Under the pieces are notes generated by a model. The model was not told the origin of the DNA, made no database searches, and saw nothing but the letters and a program-made list of their open reading frames with translations. DNA of 64,000 bases, taken from positions 1,844,001 to 1,908,000 of the forward strand of contig JAYJMM010000124.1 of assembly GCA_037349105.1 (NCBI GenBank), written 5' to 3'. Position 1 is the stretch's first letter. Each line of letters opens with the position of its first letter. The DNA is from Limnomonas spitsbergensis (taxonomy: Eukaryota; Chlorophyta; Chlorophyceae; Chlamydomonadales). Of this stretch, positions 15,001-27,100 are shown in pieces. The translations under genes were made by a program, and so were the position numbers.

Positions 15001-18000
15001 AACCCTGGATCCTGCTTGCTTAGATGTTGCGCACAGCTGGCAACCCTGGACCCTGCTTGCTTGGATGTTGCGCACAGCTGGCAACCCTGGACCCTGCTTG
15101 CTTAGATGTTGCGCACAGCTAGCAACCTTGGACCCTGCTTGCTTAGATGTTGCGCACAGCTAGCAACCCTGGACCCTGCTTGCTTAGATGTTGCGCACAG
15201 CTAGCAACCCTGGACCCTGCTTGCTTAGATGTTGCGCACAGCTAGCAACCCTGGACCCTGCTTGCTTAGATGTTGCGCACAGCTAGCAACCCTGGACCCT
15301 GCTTGCTTAGATGTTGCACACAGCTGGCAACCCTGGACCCTGCTTGCTTAGATGTTGCGCACAGCTAGCAACCCTGGGCCCTGCTTGCTTAGATGTTGCG
15401 CACAGCTAGCAACCCTGGACCCTGCATGCTTAGATGTTGCGCACAGCTTTTAACCCTGGAACCTGCTTGCTTAGATGTTGCGCACAGCTAGCAACCCTGG
15501 ACCCTGCTTGCTTAGATGTTGCGCACAGCTAGCAACCCTGGACCCTGCTTGCTTAGATGTTGCGCACAGCTAGCAACCCTGGACCCTGCTTGCTTAGATG
15601 TTGCGCACAGCTAGCAACCCTGGACCCTGCTTGCTTAGATGTTGCGCACAGCTAGCAACCTTGGACCCTGCTTGCTTAGATGTTGCGCACAGCTAGCAAC
15701 CCTGGACCCTGCTTGCTTAGATGTTGCGCACAGCTAGCAACCCTGGACCCTGCTTGCTTAGATGTTGCGCACAGCTAGCAACCCTGGACCCTGCTTGCTT
15801 AGATGTTGCGCACAGCTAGCAACCCTGGACCCTGCTTGCTTAGATGTTGCGCACAGCTAGCAACCCTGGACCCTGCTTGCTTAGATGTTGCGCACAGCTA
15901 GCAACCCTGGACCCTGCTTGCTTAGATGTTGCGCACAGCTGGCAACCCTGGACCCTGCTTGCTTAGATGTTGCGCACAGCTTTTAACCCTGGACCCTGCT
16001 TGCTTAGATGTTGCGCACAGCTAGCAACCCTGGACCCTGCTTGCTTAGATGTTGCGCACAGCTAGCAACCCTGGACCCTGCTTGCTTAGATGTTGCACAC
16101 AGCTGGCAACCCTGGACCCTGCTTGCTTAGATGTTGCGCACAGCTAGCAACCCTGGACCCTGCTTGCTTAGATGTTGCGCACAGCTAGCAACCCTGGACC
16201 CTGCTTGCTTAGATGTTGCGCACAGCTTTTAACCCTGGACCCTGCTTGCTTAGATGTTGCGCACAGCTTTTAACCCTGGACCCTGCTTGCTTGGATGTTG
16301 CGCACAGCTAGCAACCCTGGACCCTGCTTGCTTAGATGTTGCGCACAGCTAGCAACCCTGGACCCTGCTTGCTTAGATGTTGCGCACAGCTAGCAACCCT
16401 GGACCCTGCTTGCTTAGATGTTGCGCACAGCTAGCAACCCTGGACCCTGCTTGCTTAGATGTTGCGCACAGCTAGCAACCCTGGACCCTGCTTGCTTAGA
16501 TGTTGCGCACAGCTGGCAACCCTGGACCCTGCTTGCTTAGATGTTGCGCACAGCTAGCAACCCTGGACCCTGCTTGCTTAGACGTTGCGCACAGCTAGCA
16601 ACCCTGGACCCTGCTTGCTTAGATGTTGCGCACAGCTAGCAACCCTGGACCCTGCTTGCTTAGATGTTGCACACAGCTGGCAACCCTGGACCCTGCTTGC
16701 TTAGATGTTGCGCACAGCTAGCAACCCTGGGCCCTGCTTGCTTAGATGTTGCGCACAGCTAGCAACCCTGGACCCTGCATGCTTAGATGTTGCGCACAGC
16801 TTTTAACCCTGGAACCTGCTTGCTTAGATGTTGCGCACAGCTAGCAACCCTGGACCCTGCTTGCTTAGATGTTGCGCACAGCTAGCAACCCTGGACCCTG
16901 CTTGCTTAGATGTTGCGCACAGCTAGCAACCCTGGACCCTGCTTGCTTAGATGTTGCGCACAGCTTTTAACCCTGGATCCTGCTTGCTTAGATGTTGCGC
17001 ACAGCTGGCAACCCTGGACCCTGCTTGCTTGGATGTTGCGCACAGCTGGCAACCCTGGACCCTGCTTGCTTAGATGTTGCGCACAGCTAGCAACCTTGGA
17101 CCCTGCTTGCTTAGATGTTGCGCACAGCTAGCAACCCTGGACCCTGCTTGCTTAGATGTTGCGCACAGCTAGCAACCCTGGACCCTGCTTGCTTAGATGT
17201 TGCGCACAGCTAGCAACCCTGGACCCTGCTTGCTTAGATGTTGCGCACAGCTAGCAACCCTGGACCCTGCTTGCTTAGATGTTGCGCACAGCTAGCAACC
17301 CTGGACCCTGCTTGCTTAGATGTTGCGCACAGCTAGCAACCCTGGACCCTGCTTGCTTAGATGTTGCGCACAGCTAGCAACCCTGGACCCTGCTTGCTTA
17401 GATGTTGCGCACAGCTAGCAACCCTGGACCCTGCTTGCTTAGATGTTGCGCACAGCTAACAACCCTGGACCCTGCTTGCTTAGATGTTGCGCACAGCTAG
17501 CAACCCTGGACCCTGCTTGCTTAGATGTTGCGCACAGCTAGCAACCCTGGACCCTGCTTGCTTAGATGTTGCGCACAGCTGGCAACCCTGGACCCTGCTT
17601 GCTTAGATGTTGCGCACAGCTTTTAACCCTGGACCCTGCTTGCTTAGATGTTGCGCACAGCTAGCAACCCTGGACCCTGCTTGCTTAGATGTTGCGCACA
17701 GCTAGCAACCCTGGACCCTGCTTGCTTAGATGTTGCACACAGCTGGCAACCCTGGACCCTGCTTGCTTAGATGTTGCGCACAGCTAGCAACCCTGGGCCC
17801 TGCTTGCTTAGATGTTGCGCACAGCTAGCAACCCTGGACCCTGCATGCTTAGATGTTGCGCACAGCTTTTAACCCTGGAACCTGCTTGCTTAGATGTTGC
17901 GCACAGCTAGCAACCCTGGACCCTGCTTGCTTAGATGTTGCGCACAGCTAGCAACCCTGGACCCTGCTTGCTTAGATGTTGCGCACAGCTAGCAACCCTG

Positions 18001-21000
18001 GACCCTGCTTGCTTAGATGTTGCGCACAGCTAGCAACCCTGGACCCTGCTTGCTTAGATGTTGCGCACAGCTAGCAACCCTGGACCCTGCTTGCTTAGAT
18101 GTTGCGCACAGCTAGCAACCCTGGACCCTGCTTGCTTAGATGTTGCGCACAGCTGGCAACCCTGGACCCTGCTTGCTTAGATGTTGCGCACAGCTGGCAA
18201 CCCTGGACCCTGCTTGCTTAGATGTTGCGCACAGCTAGCAACCCTGGACCCTGCTTGCTTAGATGTTGCGCACAGCTAGCAACCCTGGACCCTGCTTGCT
18301 TAGATGTTGCACACAGCTGGCAACCCTGGACCCTGCTTGCTTAGATGTTGCGCACAGCTAGCAACCTTGGACCCTGCTTGCTTAGATGTTGCGCACAGCT
18401 AGCAACCCTGGACCCTGCTTGCTTAGATGTTGCGCACAGCTGGCAACCCTGGACCCTGCTTGCTTAGATGTTGCGCACAGCTTTTAACCCTGGACCCTGC
18501 TTGCTTAGATGTTGCGCACAGCTAGCAACCCTGGACCCTGCTTGCTTAGATGTTGCGCACAGCTAGCAACCCTGGACCCTGCTTGCTTAGATGTTGCACA
18601 CAGCTGGCAACCCTGGACCCTGCTTGCTTAGATGTTGCGCACAGCTAGCAACCCTGGGCCCTGCTTGCTTAGATGTTGCGCACAGCTAGCAACCCTGGAC
18701 CCTGCATGCTTAGATGTTGCGCACAGCTTTTAACCCTGGAACCTGCTTGCTTAGATGTTGCGCACAGCTAGCAACCCTGGACCCTGCTTGCTTAGATGTT
18801 GCGCACAGCTAGCAACCCTGGACCCTGCTTGCTTAGATGTTGCGCACAGCTAGCAACCCTGGACCCTGCTTGCTTAGATGTTGCGCACAGCTAGCAACCC
18901 TGGACCCTGCTTGCTTAGATGTTGCGCACAGCTAGCAACCCTGGACCCTGCTTGCTTAGATGTTGCGCACAGCTAGCAACCCTGGACCCTGCTTGCTTAG
19001 ATGTTGCGCACAGCTGGCAACCCTGGACCCTGCTTGCTTAGATGTTGCGCACAGCTAGCAACCCTGGACCCTGCTTGCTTAGATGTTGCGCACAGCTAGC
19101 AACCCTGGACCCTGCTTGCTTAGATGTTGCGCACAGCTAGCAACCCTGGACCCTGCTTGCTTAGATGTTGCACACAGCTGGCAACCCTGGACCCTGCTTG
19201 CTTAGATGTTGCGCACAGCTAGCAACCCTGGGCCCTGCTTGCTTAGATGTTGCGCACAGCTAGCAACCCTGGACCCTGCATGCTTAGATGTTGCGCACAG
19301 CTTTTAACCCTGGAACCTGCTTGCTTAGATGTTGCGCACAGCTAGCAACCCTGGACCCTGCTTGCTTAGATGTTGCGCACAGCTAGCAACCCTGGACCCT
19401 GCTTGCTTAGATGTTGCGCACAGCTAGCAACCCTGGACCCTGCTTGCTTAGATGTTGCGCACAGCTTTTAACCCTGGATCCTGCTTGCTTAGATGTTGCG
19501 CACAGCTGGCAACCCTGGACCCTGCTTGCTTGGATGTTGCGCACAGCTGGCAACCCTGGACCCTGCTTGCTTAGATGTTGCGCACAGCTAGCAACCTTGG
19601 ACCCTGCTTGCTTAGATGTTGCGCACAGCTAGCAACCCTGGACCCTGCTTGCTTAGATGTTGCGCACAGCTAGCAACCCTGGACCCTGCTTGCTTAGATG
19701 TTGCGCACAGGTAGCAACCCTGGACCCTGCTTGCTTAGATGTTGCGCACAGCTAGCAACCCTGGACCCTGCTTGCTTAGATGTTGCGCACAGCTAGCAAC
19801 CCTGGACCCTGCTTGCTTAGATGTTGCGCACAGCTAGCAACCCTGGACCCTGCTTGCTTAGATGTTGCGCACAGCTAGCAACCCTGGACCCTGCTTGCTT
19901 AGATGTTGCGCACAGCTAGCAACCCTGGACCCTGCTTGCTTAGATGTTGCGCACAGCTAGCAACCCTGGACCCTGCTTGCTTAGATGTTGCGCACAGCTA
20001 GCAACCCTGGACCCTGCTTGCTTAGATGTTGCGCACAGCTAGCAACCCTGGACCCTGCTTGCTTAGATGTTGCGCACAGCTAGCAACCCTGGACCCTGCT
20101 TGCTTAGATGTTGCGCACAGCTGGCAACCCTGGACCCTGCTTGCTTGGATGTTGCGCACAGCTGGCAACCCTGGACCCTGCTTGCTTAGATGTTGCGCAC
20201 AGCTAGCAACCTTGGACCCTGCTTGCTTAGATGTTGCGCACAGCTAGCAACCCTGGACCCTGCTTGCTTAGATGTTGCGCACAGCTAGCAACCCTGGACC
20301 CTGCTTGCTTAGATGTTGCGCACAGCTAGCAACCCTGGACCCTGCTTGCTTAGATGTTGCGCACAGCTAGCAACCCTGGACCCTGCTTGCTTAGATGTTG
20401 CACACAGCTGGCAACCCTGGACCCTGCTTGCTTAGATGTTGCGCACAGCTAGCAACCCTGGACCCTGCTTGCTTAGATGTTGCGCACAGCTTTTAACCCT
20501 GGACCCTGCTTGCTTAGATGTTGCGCACAGCTTTTAACCCTGGACCCTGCTTGCTTGGATGTTGCGCACAGCTAGCAACCCTGGACCCTGCTTGCTTAGA
20601 TGTTGCGCACAGCTAGCAACCTTGGACCCTGCTTGCTTAGATGTTGCGCACAGCTAGCAACCCTGGACCCTGCTTGCTTAGATGTTGCGCACAGCTAGCA
20701 ACCCTGGACCCTGCTTGCTTAGATGTTGCGCACAGCTAGCAACCCTGGACCCTGCTTGCTTAGATGTTGCGCACAGCTAGCAACCCTGGACCCTGCTTGC
20801 TTAGATGTTGCGCACAGCTAGCAACCCTGGACCCTGCTTGCTTAGATGTTGCGCACAGCTAGCAACCCTGGACCCTGCTTGCTTAGATGTTGCGCACAGC
20901 TGGCAACCCTGGACCCTGCTTGCTTAGATGTTGCGCACAGCTAGCAACCCTGGACCCTGCTTGCTTAGATGTTGCGCACAGCTAGCAACCCTGGACCCTG

Positions 21001-23288
21001 CTTGCTTAGATGTTGCGCACAGCTAGCAACCCTGGACCCTGCTTGCTTAGATGTTGCGCACAGCTGGCAACCCTGGACCCTGCTTGCTTAGATGTTGCGC
21101 ACAGCTAGCAACCCTGGGCCCTGCTTGCTTAGATGTTGCGCACAGCTAGCAACCCTGGACCCTGCATGCTTAGATGTTGCGCACAGCTTTTAACCCTGGA
21201 CCCTGCTTGCTTAGATGTTGCGCACAGCTAGCAACCCTGGACCCTGCTTGCTTAGATGTTGCGCACAGCTAGCAACCCTGGACCCTGCTTGCTTAGATGT
21301 TGCGCACAGCTAGCAACCCTGGACCCTGCTTGCTTAGATGTTGCGCACAGCTTTTAACCCTGGATCCTGCTTGCGTAGATGTTGCGCACAGCTGGCAACC
21401 CTGGACCCTGCTTGCTTGGATGTTGCGCACAGCTGGCAACCCTGGACCCTGCTTGCTTAGATGTTGCGCACAGCTAGCAACCTTGGACCCTGCTTGCTTA
21501 GATGTTGCGCACAGCTAGCAACCCTGGACCCTGCTTGCTTAGATGTTGCGCACAGCTAGCAACCCTGGACCCTGCTTGCTTAGATGTTGCGCACAGCTAG
21601 CAACCCTGGACCCTGCTTGCTTAGATGTTGAGCACAGCTAGCAACCCTGGACCCTGCTTGCTTAGATGTTGCGCACAGCCAGCAACCCTGGACCCTGCTT
21701 GCTTAGATGTTGCGCACAGCTTTTAACCCTGGACCCTGCTTGCTTAGATGTTGCGCACAGCTTTTAACCCTGGACCCTGCTTGCTTGGATGTTGCGCACA
21801 GCTGGCAACCCTGGACCCTGCTTGCTTAGATGTTGCGCACAGCTAGCAACCTTGGACCCTGCTTGCTTAGATGTTGCGCACAGCTAGCAACCCTGGACCC
21901 TGCTTGCTTAGATGTTGCGCACAGCTAGCAACCCTGGACCCTGCTTGCTTAGATGTTGCGCACAGCTAGCAACCCTGGACCCTGCTTGCTTAGATGTTGC
22001 GCACAGCTAGCAACCCTGGACCCTGCTTGCTTAGATGTTGCGCACAGCTAGCAACCCTGGACCCTGCTTGCTTAGATGTTGCGCACAGCTAGCAACCCTG
22101 GACCCTGCTTGCTTAGATGTTGCGCACAGCTAGCAACCCTGGACCCTGCTTGCTTAGATGTTGCGCACAGCTAGCAACCCTGGACCCTGCTTGCTTAGAT
22201 GTTGCGCACAGCTAGCAACCCTGGACCCTGCTTGCTTAGATGTTGCGCACAGCTAGCAACCCTGGACCCTGCTTGCTTAGATGTTGCGCACAGCTTTTAA
22301 CCCTGGAACCTGCTTGCTTAGATGTTGCGCACAGCTAGCAACCCTGGACCCTGCTTGCTTAGATGTTGCGCACAGCTAGCAACCCTGGACCCTGCTTGCT
22401 TAGATGTTGCGCACAGCTTTTAACCCTGGACCCTGCTTGCTTAGATGTTGCGCACAGCTAGCAACCCTGGACCCTGCTTGCTTAGATGTTGCGCACAGCT
22501 AGCAACCCTGGACCCTGCTTGCTTAGATGTTGCGCACAGCTAGCAACCCTGGACCCTGCTTGCTTAGATGTTGCGCACAGCTAGCAACCCTGGACCCTGC
22601 TTGCTTAGATGTTGCGCACAGCTAGCAACCCTGGACCCTGCTTGCTTAGATGTTGCGCACAGCTAGCAACCCTGGACCCTGCTTGCTTAGATGTTGCGCA
22701 CAGCTTTTAACCCTGGACCCTGCTTGCTTAGATGTTGCGCACAGCTAGCAACCCTGGACCCTGCTTGCTTAGATGTTGCGCACAGCTAGCAACCCTGGAC
22801 CCTGCTTGCTTAGATGTTGCGCACAGCTTTTAACCCTGGAACCTGCTTGCTTAGATGTTGCGCACAGCTAGCAACCCTGGACCCTGCTTGCTTAGATGTT
22901 GCGCACAGCTGGCAACCCTGGACCCTGCTTGCTTAGATGTTGCGCACAGCTAGCAACCCTGGACCCTGCTTGCTTAGATGTTGCGCACAGCTAGCAACCC
23001 TGGACCCTGCTTGCTTAGATGTTGCGCACAGCTGGCAACCCTGGACCCTGCTTGCTTAGATGTTGCGCACAGCTAGCAACCCTGGACCCTGCTTGCTTAG
23101 ATGTTGCGCACAGCTGGCAACCCTGGACCCTGCTTGCTTGGATGTTGCGCACAGCTGGCAACCCTGGACCCTGCTTGCTTAGATGTTGCGCACAGCTAGC
23201 AACCTTGGACCCTGCTTGCTTAGATGTTGCGCACAGCTGGCAACCCTGGACCCTGCTTGCTTAGATGTTGCGCACAGCTAGCAACCCT
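1..23288. repeat. 41-bp satellite array, about 568 units, with higher-order structure
   Basis: A head-to-tail array of a 41-bp unit (cttgcttagatgttgcgcac, then agctagcaaccctggaccct and g) fills the left third of the window and is already running at base 1. Units differ at a few diagnostic sites: agctagcaacc, agcttttaacc or agctggcaacc in the middle, gcacac for gcgcac, and ctggaac, ctggatc or ctgggcc near the end. These variants recur in the same order at fixed distances, for example 1599 bp (39 units) and 2501 bp (61 units), so blocks of units were duplicated. Four 43-bp units carry an extra GC (gcgcgcac, near 5019, 6128, 7524 and 9740). Since 41 is not a multiple of 3, short open frames appear everywhere and none is credible coding. 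The array ends about 400 bp before an internal exon of gene A, so it may lie in an intron of that gene or upstream of it. Confidence 0.97.
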
Positions 23289-23698
23289 AAATCCTGAACA
23301 CCCGCCCGAACCCTGAACCCCCTAATCTGCAACTATGGACCCCAAACCCCACCGGAACCCTCGAGCCCTGCACCCCAACCCTTCACCTTGGGATTTCTCC
23401 TGTTATGCTGCACTGCTGTAACGAGACATCTAATGGCAGAGCTAGAGAAATCCAGACCGTGCACATTGGTGTAACGGTGCGGACGCGGCCTTGGCCCACG
23501 CTGCCCTGTTTCCTCACAGCCCTGTTTCCACACGCAGGCCAATTGGGGCCAAACCTGGATCGGCCTATGCTCTAGTGCCAAGGCAACAGGGCTGGCTGCA
23601 AATGAGGCCTCAAGCCAGAGGCAGTAGTGTAGCTGACATGTAGCTGAATGGCGGGGGGGAAATAAACACTGACCCTGCCGCCCCTGCCCATTACACAG
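23289..23698. other. Non-coding spacer before gene A exon, telomere-like at its left end
   Basis: The first 100 bases are degenerate CCCTAAA/CCCTGAACCC-type sequence. The rest has no convincing coding frame. It ends in the acceptor cccctgcccattacacag, so it is most simply intron. A 167-codon open frame on the minus strand (23333-23836) runs antisense across the exon and is not supported. Confidence 0.6.
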
Positions 23699-23791
23699 TT
23701 GTACCGCGACCTGCGGCGGTTGGATAAATCTCGGCAGGCCCGTTATAAGATGACCTACGGCGCCGGAGCCATCCCGACGCCGTTCAGCCAG
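23699..23791 (+). CDS. Gene A, internal exon: unknown intron-rich protein
   Basis: This 93-bp stretch is an exon by its borders: a pyrimidine-rich tract ending ttacacag in front and the donor cag|gtgggt behind. It reads 31 codons without a stop, beginning LYRDLRRLDKSRQARYKM and ending IPTPFSQ. Both borders are phase 0, and the next exon (36097-36305) is also entered in phase 0, so the join is in frame. The peptide is basic at its start and has protein-like composition, unlike the surrounding repeats. I do not recognise the family. The upstream exons and start codon are not visible; they lie either left of the satellite or outside the window. The following intron is about 12.3 kb and almost wholly tandem repeat. 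Exon status rests on splice-site quality and phase agreement, not on a known homologue. Confidence 0.72.
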
Positions 23792-24139
23792 GTGGGTTTC
23801 CACACTTGACACCCGTATACGCGTGTTTGGGGCCATACTTTCGCTCCTCTGCGTCCTCGGCTGGGGGAGGGCACACTTGTGCCCTCTGAAGCTCGTAGCC
23901 CTATAAGTCCTGAACCCTGAACCCTTAACACAACCTCCCCCTCCGCTGCAGAACCCTCAAGATGCAGGTTTAGGGTGTCAGAGCCTTAAAACCCTTGACC
24001 CCCCCCTCCCACACACACACACGCTGCAGTTCATAGCCCTAAACACCTAAACCCTAAACCCAAACACCCCTGTTGCGGCTTCCCCAAGATGTAGGCTTGG
24101 GGTTTCACAGCCCTAAGACCCTGAACCCTCCCCCCCCCC
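23792..24139. repeat. Degenerate left end of the 72-bp junction array
   Basis: After the gene A donor, the intron holds CCCTGAACCC/CCTAAACCC-type sequence with diverged copies of the later repeat core, such as ctgcagaaccctcaagatgc (near 23948) and cggcttccccaagatgtagg (near 24076). They have the same order (C-rich tract, AG, 'caagatg', then 'ccctgaaccc') as the regular array that follows. They look like the oldest, most decayed edge of that array. Confidence 0.6.
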
Positions 24140-27100
24140 TCATTGCAGCTCCCCCCAGATGCGAGGATTTCAGAGCCTTAAAACCCTGAATTGTGCCCCC
24201 CCCCCGCCACAGCCACAGCTCCGCCAAGATGCAGGTATAAGGTTTCAGAGCCTTAAACCCTGAATTGTGCCCCCCCCGCCACAGCCACAGCTCCGCCAAG
24301 ATGCAGGTATAAGGTTTCAGAGCCTTAAAACCCTGAATCGTGCCCCCCCCCCCGCCACAGCCACAGCTCCGCCAAGATGCAGGTATACGATTTCAGAGCC
24401 TTAAACCCTGAATTGTGCCCCCCCCCCCGCCACAGCCACAGCTCCGCCAAGATGCAGGTATAAGGTTTCAGAGCCTTAAACCCTGAATTGTGCCCCCCCC
24501 CGCCATAGCCACAGCTCCGCCAAGATGCAGGTATAAGGTTTCAGAGCCTTAAACCCTGAATTGTGCCCCCCCCCCGCCACAGCCACAGCTCCGCCAAGAT
24601 GCAGGTATAAGGTTTCAGGGCCTTAAACCCTGAATTGTGCCCCCCCCGCCACAGCCACAGCTCCGCCAAGATGCAGGTATACGATTTCAGGGCCTTAACC
24701 CCTGAATTGTGCCCACCCCCGCCACAGCCACAGCTCCGCCAAGTTCAGGTATACGATTTCAGAGCCTTAAACCCTGAATTGTGCCCCCCCCCGCCACAGC
24801 CACAGCTCCGCCAAGATGCAGGTATAAGGTTTCAGAGCCTTAAACCCTGAATTGTGCCCCCCCCCGCCACAGCCACAGCTCCGCCAAGATGCAGGTATAA
24901 GGTTTCAGAGCCTTAAACCCTGAATTGTGCCCCCCCCGCCACAGCCACAGCTCCGCCAAGATGCAGGTATACGATTTCAGGGCCTTAAACCCTGAATTGT
25001 GCCCACCCCCGCCACAGCCACAGCTCCGCCAAGATGCAGGTATACGATTTCAGAGCCTTAAACCTTGAATTGTGCCCCCCCCCGCCACAGCCACAGCTCC
25101 GCCAAGATGCAGGTATAAGGTTTCAGAGCCTTAAACCCTGAATTGTGCCCCCCGCCACAGCCACAGCTCCGCCAAGATGCAGGTATACGATTTCAGGGCC
25201 TTAAACCTTGAATTGTGCCCACCCCCGCCACAGCCACAGCTCCGCCAAGATGCAGGTATACGATTTCAGGGCCTTAAACCTTGAATTGTGCCCCCCCCCG
25301 CCACAGCCACAGCTCCGCCAAGATGCAGGTATACGATTTCAGAGCCTTAAACCCTGAATTGTGCCCCCCCCGCCACAGCCACAGCTCCGCCAAGATGCAG
25401 GTATAAGGTTTCAGAGCCTTAAACCTTGAATTGTGCCCCCCCCCGCCACAGCCACAGCTCCGCCAAGATGCAGGTATAAGGTTTCAGAGCCTTAAACCTT
25501 GAATTGTGCCCCCCCCCGCCACAGCCACAGCTCCGCCAAGATGCAGGTATAAGGTTTCAGAGCCTTAAACCCTGAATTGTGCCCCCCCCCGCCACAGCCA
25601 CAGCTCCGCCAAGATGCAGGTATAAGGTTTCAGAGCCTTAAACCCTGAATTGTGCCCCCCCGCCACAGCCACAGCTCCGCCAAGATGCAGGTATACGATT
25701 TCAGGGCCTTAAACCCTGAATTGTGCCCAACCCCGCCACAGCGACAGCTCCGCCAAGATGCAGGTATACGATTTCAGAGCCTTAAACCCTGAATTGTGCC
25801 CCCCCCCGCCACAGCCACAGCTCCGCCAAGATGCAGGTATAAGGTTTCAGAGCCTTAAACCCTGAATTGTGCCCACCCCCGCCACAGCCACAGCTCCGCC
25901 AAGATGCAGGTATAAGGTTTCAGAGCCTTAAACCCTGAATTGTGCCCCCCCGCCACAGCCACAGCTCCGCCAAGATGCAGGTATACGATTTCAGGGCCTT
26001 AACCCCTGAATTGTGCCCACCCCCGCCACAGCCACAGCTCCGCCAAGATACAGGTATACGATTTCAGAGCCTTAAACCCTGAATTGTGCCCCCCCGCCAC
26101 AGCCACAGCTCCGCCAAGATGCAGGTATAAGGTTTCAGAGCCTTAAACCTTGAATTGTGCCCCCCCCCCGCCACAGCCACAGCTCCGCCAAGATGCAGGT
26201 ATACCATTTCAGAGCCTTAAACCCTGAATTGTGCCCCCCCCCGCCACAGCCACAGCTCCGCCAAGATGCAGGTATACGATTTCAGAGCCTTAAACCCTGA
26301 ATTGTGCCCCCCCCCGCCACAGCCACAGCTCCGCCAAGATGCAGGTATAAGGTTTCAGAGCCTTAAACCCTGAATTGTGCCCCCCCCCGCCACAGCCACA
26401 GCTCCGCCAAGATGCAGGTATACGATTTCAGGGCCTTAAACCTTGAATTGTGCCCCCCCCCGCCACAGCCACAGCTCCGCCAAGATGCAGGTATACGATT
26501 TCAGAGCCTTAAACCCTGAATTGTGCCCCCCCCCGCCACAGCCACAGCTCCGCCAAGATGCAGGTATACGATTTCAGAGCCTTAAACCCTGAATTGTGCC
26601 CCCCCCCGCCACAGCCACAGCTCCGCCAAGATGCAGGTATAAGGTTTCAGAGCCTTAAACCCTGAATTGTGCCCCCCCCCGCCACAGCCACAGCTCCGCC
26701 AAGATGCAGGTATACGATTTCAGGGCCTTAAACCCTGAATTGTGCCCCCCCCCGCCACAGCCACAGCTCCGCCAGGATGCAGGTATAAGGTTTCAGAGCC
26801 TTAAACCCTGAATTGTGCCCCCCCCGCCACAGCCACAGCTCCGCCAAGATGCAGGTATACGATTTCAGAGCCTTAAACCCTGAATTGTGCCCCCCCCCGC
26901 CACAGCCACAGCTCCGCCAAGATGCAGGTATAAGGTTTCAGAGCCTTAAACCCTGAATTGTGCCCCCCCCGCCACAGCCACAGCTCCGCCAAGATGCAGG
27001 TATACGATTTCAGGGCCTTAAACCCTGAATTGTGCCCCCCCCCGCCACAGCCACAGCTCCGCCAGGATGCAGGTATAAGGTTTCAGAGCCTTAAACCCTG

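Noticed and set aside
4930..23264. Recurring 60-, 73- and 81-codon frames with nearly identical peptides
   Set aside because: They are by-products of the 41-bp satellite, whose three-unit (123-bp) super-period recycles the frame; there are no start-context, splice or codon-bias signals.
1..23288. CRISPR-like regular repeats
   Set aside because: Units are contiguous with no unique spacers and the sequence is eukaryotic; it is a satellite.
23333..23836. 167-codon minus-strand frame
   Set aside because: It runs antisense over the gene A exon at 23699-23791, has no recognisable motif, and its composition is not protein-like.
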